This document shows, piece after piece, positions 13,838 to 16,535 of a stretch of 16,535 bases of DNA. The stretch is taken from the NCBI GenBank assembly GCA_035573655.1, contig DATMAC010000214.1, forward strand, positions 1 through 16,535, given 5' to 3'. Every line of letters starts with the position of its first letter. Positions within the stretch are counted from its first letter, which is position 1. The stretch is from Thermoflexus sp035573655 (GTDB lineage: Bacteria > Chloroflexota > Anaerolineae > Thermoflexales > Thermoflexaceae). Under the pieces are notes generated by a model. It did not search any database, had not been told where the DNA came from, and worked only from the letters and a program-made list of their open reading frames with translations. The translations under genes and the position numbers were made by a program.

Positions 13838-13952
13838 AGTTGTACCCTCAAATGGCCCTCCCCTCGCCTTAGAAAGCGACACATCAAGGATAAGCCTTCT
13901 CGTTCCCAAATCCATCGGGCAAAGACCGGAAAGCTGTCCGGAAGGGACCTGA

Positions 13953-14100
13953 TGCAAGCCCAAGCGGCGGGAGACGGTGGAACTGGATGCGGTGGCCATC
14001 GCCGAGGTGGAAGCCGCTCTCGAAGAGGCCGCTCCCATCATCGCCCTCCCCACCCCACTCGTGGCCCCTGGACGTCTATCCGGGGTTTCCGTCGGGGGGC
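13953..14100 (+). pseudogene. Possible 3' remnant of a decayed coding sequence
   Basis: Frame 13953 reads KPKRRETVELDAVAIAEVEA then ALEEAAPIIALPTPLVAPGR, with the GC-rich third positions and amphipathic helix pattern of genuine protein. It has a stop directly upstream (13950-13952), no start, and it runs into the repeat copy at 14082. It may be the tail of a gene broken by insertion or deletion. I recognise no family. The flanking 13838-13949 holds no gene. Confidence 0.3.
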
Positions 14101-14197
14101 TTTCGGGGCCGAGCCGCGCGCCGAAGGCGCGCCGCTCGGCCCCGAACACATTTTGATCCTCTCTCCCCACGGCCCGAAGGGCCGTGGGGAGAGGAGC
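14082..14197. repeat. Twin-hairpin repeat, copy 6
   Basis: Hairpin A is a 21-bp stem with a single C-C mismatch (14102-14122 with 14126-14146, loop GAA). The spacer is CACATTTTGATCCT. Hairpin B has a stem of about 15 bp around CCCCACGGCCC-GAA-GGGCCGTGGGG (about 14161-14193); its outer part is out of register by two bases. The 5' flank CGGGGTTTCCG and GGGGGCTTTCGGGGCC resemble copy 2. From 14198 to 14438 there is AT-richer DNA with no gene; TATAAG at about 14251 and TTACAAT at about 14265 and 14332 are only weak promoter hints. Confidence 0.83.
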
Positions 14198-14438
14198 AAG
14201 AAAGGTGAGGCCTTTCCCCACTTGCAGTCAGAGCAAATTTTCAGACACTCTATAAGGGAAGCCTTACAATCGACGAGGATGTGGGGTCAGGAAAGAAGAT
14301 TCCGGGGGCAGTGCAGGTCGATGCTTTTGAGTTACAATGGCTTTGTAGCGCTTCCTCCATCATTTGCTTTAGGGTTGCGAGTATGTAAGGTCAGAACCTT
14401 TCTTCAAAACGGATTCGACTCGATCTCAAGGAGGCTCC

Positions 14439-14654
14439 ATGATCCGCGATCCGGAAACCTGGAAGGCTTTCGAGGCGGAATGGCAACGACAAACGCCGGC
14501 GGATCCGGCGCGCCACTTCCGGATCTTTGACCTTCTCCTGGAGATCGCACGGGATCTGGGAGCCTGGCCCCCTGCGGATCCGCTGGAGGGGATCGAAGTG
14601 GACCTTCGGATCGCCCAGGCGCTCCGCCATGACGTCCGAATCTCTGCTGAGTAA
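14439..14654 (+). CDS. Small partner protein of the nucleotidyltransferase (candidate antitoxin)
   Basis: A 71-aa protein, MIRDPETWKAFEAEWQRQTP onward, with a core AHFRIF-type helix (ARHFRIFDLLLEIARDLGAW, 24-43) and a PADPLEGIEVDLRIAQALRH block (45-64). Short proteins with the DPLEGIE-DIRIA pattern commonly sit directly before AbiEii-like nucleotidyltransferase genes in thermophiles and Chloroflexota, as I recall. AAGGAGG lies 4 bp before the ATG. Its 3' end overlaps the transferase start by 26 bp, implying coupled translation. A neutralising or stabilising partner is the likely role, but there is no motif that proves it. Confidence 0.72.
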   Translation: MIRDPETWKAFEAEWQRQTPADPARHFRIFDLLLEIARDLGAWPPADPLEGIEVDLRIAQALRHDVRISAE

Positions 14655-15234
14655 GCTGGCTCGGGCGCTGGATGCGGAAGGCCTGCCCTATATGATCATC
14701 GGGGGGCAGGCTGTTCTGCTGTATGGAGAGCCCCGGGTCACCCGAGATATCGATGTCACCTTGGCCGCCACGCCGGAGGACTTAGATCCTATCCGGCATG
14801 TCATCCAGAAGCTTGGGTTACGCCCCTTGATCACCGAGATCGAATCTTTCGTGCGAAAAACCTGGGTGCTTCCTACGTTGGATGAGGAAACGGGCTTGCG
14901 GGTGGACTTCATTTTCTCGTGGACCTCCTATGAGCGGCTGGCCATCGCCCGCGCTCGGACCATCCCCATCGCCGGGTATCCCGTGCGATTCGCCGCCCCG
15001 GAGGACGTGATCATCCATAAGGCCCTGGCCGGACGTCCGCGAGATTGGGAAGACATCCGGTCCATTCTGCGCAAGCAAACCCTCGATTCAGAAGAGATCC
15101 GTCGCTGGCTGAGGGCCTTCTCCGAAGCATTGGGTCGGGATCTGCTCAGCCCATTCGAGCAAATCTATGCCGAGGAGTCGGAAGGGAAGCCTTCCGATTC
15201 GCCACTCCCGTCAGGCCCCTCACTTTCGATTTAG
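14629..15234 (+). CDS. AbiEii/MNT-like nucleotidyltransferase
   Basis: A 201-aa protein of the polymerase-beta nucleotidyltransferase superfamily. Catalytic features in order are MIIGGQAVLLYGEPRVTRDI (22-41), giving the GG motif and Asp40, then Asp42 in RDIDVTL, and the third acidic residue Asp93 in RVDFIF. A helical half follows with PEDVIIHKALAGRPRDWEDI (124-143), the pattern typical of AbiEii/AbiGii-type toxins and related transferases. Such enzymes add nucleotides to tRNA or proteins, and many work in toxin-antitoxin or abortive-infection pairs. The ATG at 14629 overlaps the partner gene and has only a weak ribosome site, fitting translational coupling. The Pro/Ser-rich tail after about residue 185 is probably disordered. 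Superfamily is firm; target and toxicity are unknown. Confidence 0.85.
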   Translation: MTSESLLSKLARALDAEGLPYMIIGGQAVLLYGEPRVTRDIDVTLAATPEDLDPIRHVIQKLGLRPLITEIESFVRKTWVLPTLDEETGLRVDFIFSWTSYERLAIARARTIPIAGYPVRFAAPEDVIIHKALAGRPRDWEDIRSILRKQTLDSEEIRRWLRAFSEALGRDLLSPFEQIYAEESEGKPSDSPLPSGPSLSI

Positions 15235-15280
15235 TTTAGATCGCGGCTGCAATCCGCACCGACGATCTTTCTACGCGAAA

Positions 15281-15307
15281 TTCCCGTGCGGCGAAGTCGC
15301 ACGGGAA
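15281..15307. terminator. Hairpin after the nucleotidyltransferase gene, possible terminator
   Basis: TTCCCGTGCG (15281-15290) and CGCACGGGAA (15298-15307) form a perfect 10-bp stem with a 7-nt loop, 47 bp after the stop. No T-run follows on the + strand, so termination would not be by the classic intrinsic mechanism. The rest of 15235-15470 shows no gene. Confidence 0.4.
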
Positions 15308-15470
15308 AGAGGAGAAGATAGGCAATCGTAAGATCCCCACTGATAAAGCGAAGAGCGATCAGAGCACCCCGTTCACAGCCGCATGGCTCACGTAAACGAG
15401 CCACCAGCACATCCTCCTCCTAAGTGCACGATAGGGGCCGGGAGCTCATAGCCAGAGGCATTCCACCGGA

Positions 15471-15866
15471 TCATCGAGCGCTCGCCAGGATCATCAACGC
15501 CAGAACGAGGCCGGCGGCGACGATGATCAAGAGCAGAAGCCGGCTCCCCAGCACCGGCGCAGCGCCCTCTGGATGGATCGCAGGCCGAGTTCCGGCGAAG
15601 GCCATCGGGCGAAACTCGATCACCTCTTCGTAAAAAGAAGGTGGAAGCGGATAGATCCAGCCGCACTCACTGCATCGCCACGCGGAGGGACGTTGGTTGA
15701 AATCCGTATGGGCGATCTGCCCACCCACCCCACACGCCTCGCACCAGAGGTGAGCGCTCAGGTGGCCGCAGTTCGCACAGCGCACCGCCACCGGGCGCAG
15801 TTCATCCTGCAACCAAATCTGACCCTCCGCGCCACACGCCAGACAGAACCAGTCCAGCTCCGCCAT
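15471..15866 (-). CDS. Double zinc-ribbon protein with C-terminal membrane anchor
   Basis: A 131-aa protein with four CxxC pairs (C8/C11, C30/C33, C42/C45, C65/C68), which pair naturally into two zinc ribbons of similar spacing. A Pro-rich linker and one hydrophobic segment follow (SRLLLLIIVAAGLVLALMIL, about 108-127), ending in ASAR. The topology suggests a cytoplasmic zinc-ribbon domain anchored by a tail segment. I cannot name a family. The start has GGAGAGGAG just upstream and lies 13 bp after the metallopeptidase stop, so the two genes are probably one transcript. Function is unknown; zinc ribbons of this type commonly mediate protein or nucleic-acid contacts. Confidence 0.78.
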   Translation of the reverse strand: MAELDWFCLACGAEGQIWLQDELRPVAVRCANCGHLSAHLWCEACGVGGQIAHTDFNQRPSAWRCSECGWIYPLPPSFYEEVIEFRPMAFAGTRPAIHPEGAAPVLGSRLLLLIIVAAGLVLALMILASAR

Positions 15867-15879
15867 CGCTCCTCTCCCC

Positions 15880-16535
15880 TCACGGCTGGGCTTCCATCAA
15901 GGCCTCCAGCAACGTCCGCATCAGCTCCTTCATGTTCGGGTCGCTCAGGATCTCCCCGAACATCCCGCCTTTCGGCAGATCCTCCTCCGTCACCTCCGCC
16001 CCGCTCACCCACTTCCGATAGAAGGCCTCCGCCTGGGACCGCCCCCAGACCTCCGCCAGGGTCGCCCGCCAGCTCTCCCCCGTCGCCCAGCCCCACCGAT
16101 GCCGCTCCAGGTAGCGCCGCAGGAACTCCAAGAACCGCTCCTCCCCCATCTCCCGCCGCAAGACCTCAACCATCCAGGCCCCCTTCCCATACACCACCCC
16201 CGCATAGTCCAGCTCCGAATAGCGGTCCGTCGGAAGGTCCAGCGGGAGATCCCCCTGGGCCAGGCGCAGCCGGTAGGGCAACAGCACCAAGGCGTCCCAG
16301 GTCGCCTCCGCCGCCGACTTCCCGTGGGCCTGCTCCACCCAGAAGACGGCGGACCAGTTGGTCAGCGCCTCGTCCAGCCACGGCTCCCGATGGGCATCGT
16401 TCCCCACCATCCCATACCACCATTGGTGGGCGACCTCATGGGCCACCACGAACCCAGGAAGGTCCAATTCCGCTCCGCCGCCCAGCAGGCTCCCCAAGTC
16501 CCCCATCGCGTAGACGTCCTCGCCGATGAGGACCA
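15880..16535 (-). CDS. M1-family zinc metallopeptidase, C-terminal part (5' end outside window)
   Basis: The C-terminal ~218 residues of a gluzincin aminopeptidase-like protein. The zinc site HEVAHQWW is followed 18 residues later by the third ligand Glu in EPWLDEALTNW, the HExxH-x18-E signature of family M1. Downstream, ELDYAGVVYGKGAWMVEVLR carries the Tyr-containing motif that supplies the transition-state-stabilising Tyr in M1 enzymes, and a helical segment follows. The frame is open to the window edge (ends VLIGEDVYAMGDLG before the zinc site), so the ATG at 16506 is internal and the true start lies beyond. The family is clear. Substrate is unknown, and nothing links it to the cas locus. 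Confidence 0.9.
   Translation of the reverse strand, partial: VLIGEDVYAMGDLGSLLGGGAELDLPGFVVAHEVAHQWWYGMVGNDAHREPWLDEALTNWSAVFWVEQAHGKSAAEATWDALVLLPYRLRLAQGDLPLDLPTDRYSELDYAGVVYGKGAWMVEVLRREMGEERFLEFLRRYLERHRWGWATGESWRATLAEVWGRSQAEAFYRKWVSGAEVTEEDLPKGGMFGEILSDPNMKELMRTLLEALMEAQP

Overview
The window is GC-rich bacterial DNA with Shine-Dalgarno-led, tightly packed genes. It looks like a thermophilic Chloroflexota-type genome (Thermoflexus/Anaerolineae-like), but this is an inference from gene style only; no 16S or housekeeping marker is present.

Region 1 (336-10926, + strand) is a type III CRISPR-Cas effector locus that best fits subtype III-D. In order it encodes: Csx15 (candidate ring nuclease); an HD-less Cas10 with an intact GGDD cyclase motif; a Csm3-like Cas7; Csx10 (Cas5 family); a small helical Cas11-type subunit; three more Cas7/RAMP-type proteins with a Csx19-like protein between the last two; a 111-aa helical protein of unknown function; a PIN-domain nuclease; and two different CARF-like proteins with winged-helix-like segments. 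From cas10 onward the genes overlap or lie within about 15 bp of each other, so they read as one operon. Expected working: crRNA-guided target binding by the Cas7/Csx10/Cas11 backbone switches on cyclic oligoadenylate (cOA) synthesis by Cas10. The CARF proteins would sense cOA and Csx15 would degrade it. There is no HD nuclease and no recognisable HEPN ribonuclease, so the PIN protein, or the unfamiliar C-terminal domain of the first CARF protein, is the candidate output. No cas1, cas2, cas6 or CRISPR array is visible.

Region 2 (10927-14438) holds hairpin-rich intergenic DNA on both sides of one minus-strand gene for a large beta-propeller lipoprotein. The gene lies between two long diverged direct copies of a twin-hairpin interspersed repeat. 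Further complete, truncated or degenerate copies lie at the window start, between csx15 and cas10, just after the cas operon, and before region 3. The hairpin arms change together between copies, so the structure appears to be maintained.

Region 3 (14439-15234, + strand) is a two-gene cassette: a 71-aa partner and an AbiEii/MNT-like nucleotidyltransferase, a layout typical of toxin-antitoxin or abortive-infection modules. Region 4 (15471-16535, - strand) has a double zinc-ribbon membrane-anchored protein and the C-terminal part of an M1 family metallopeptidase cut by the window edge.
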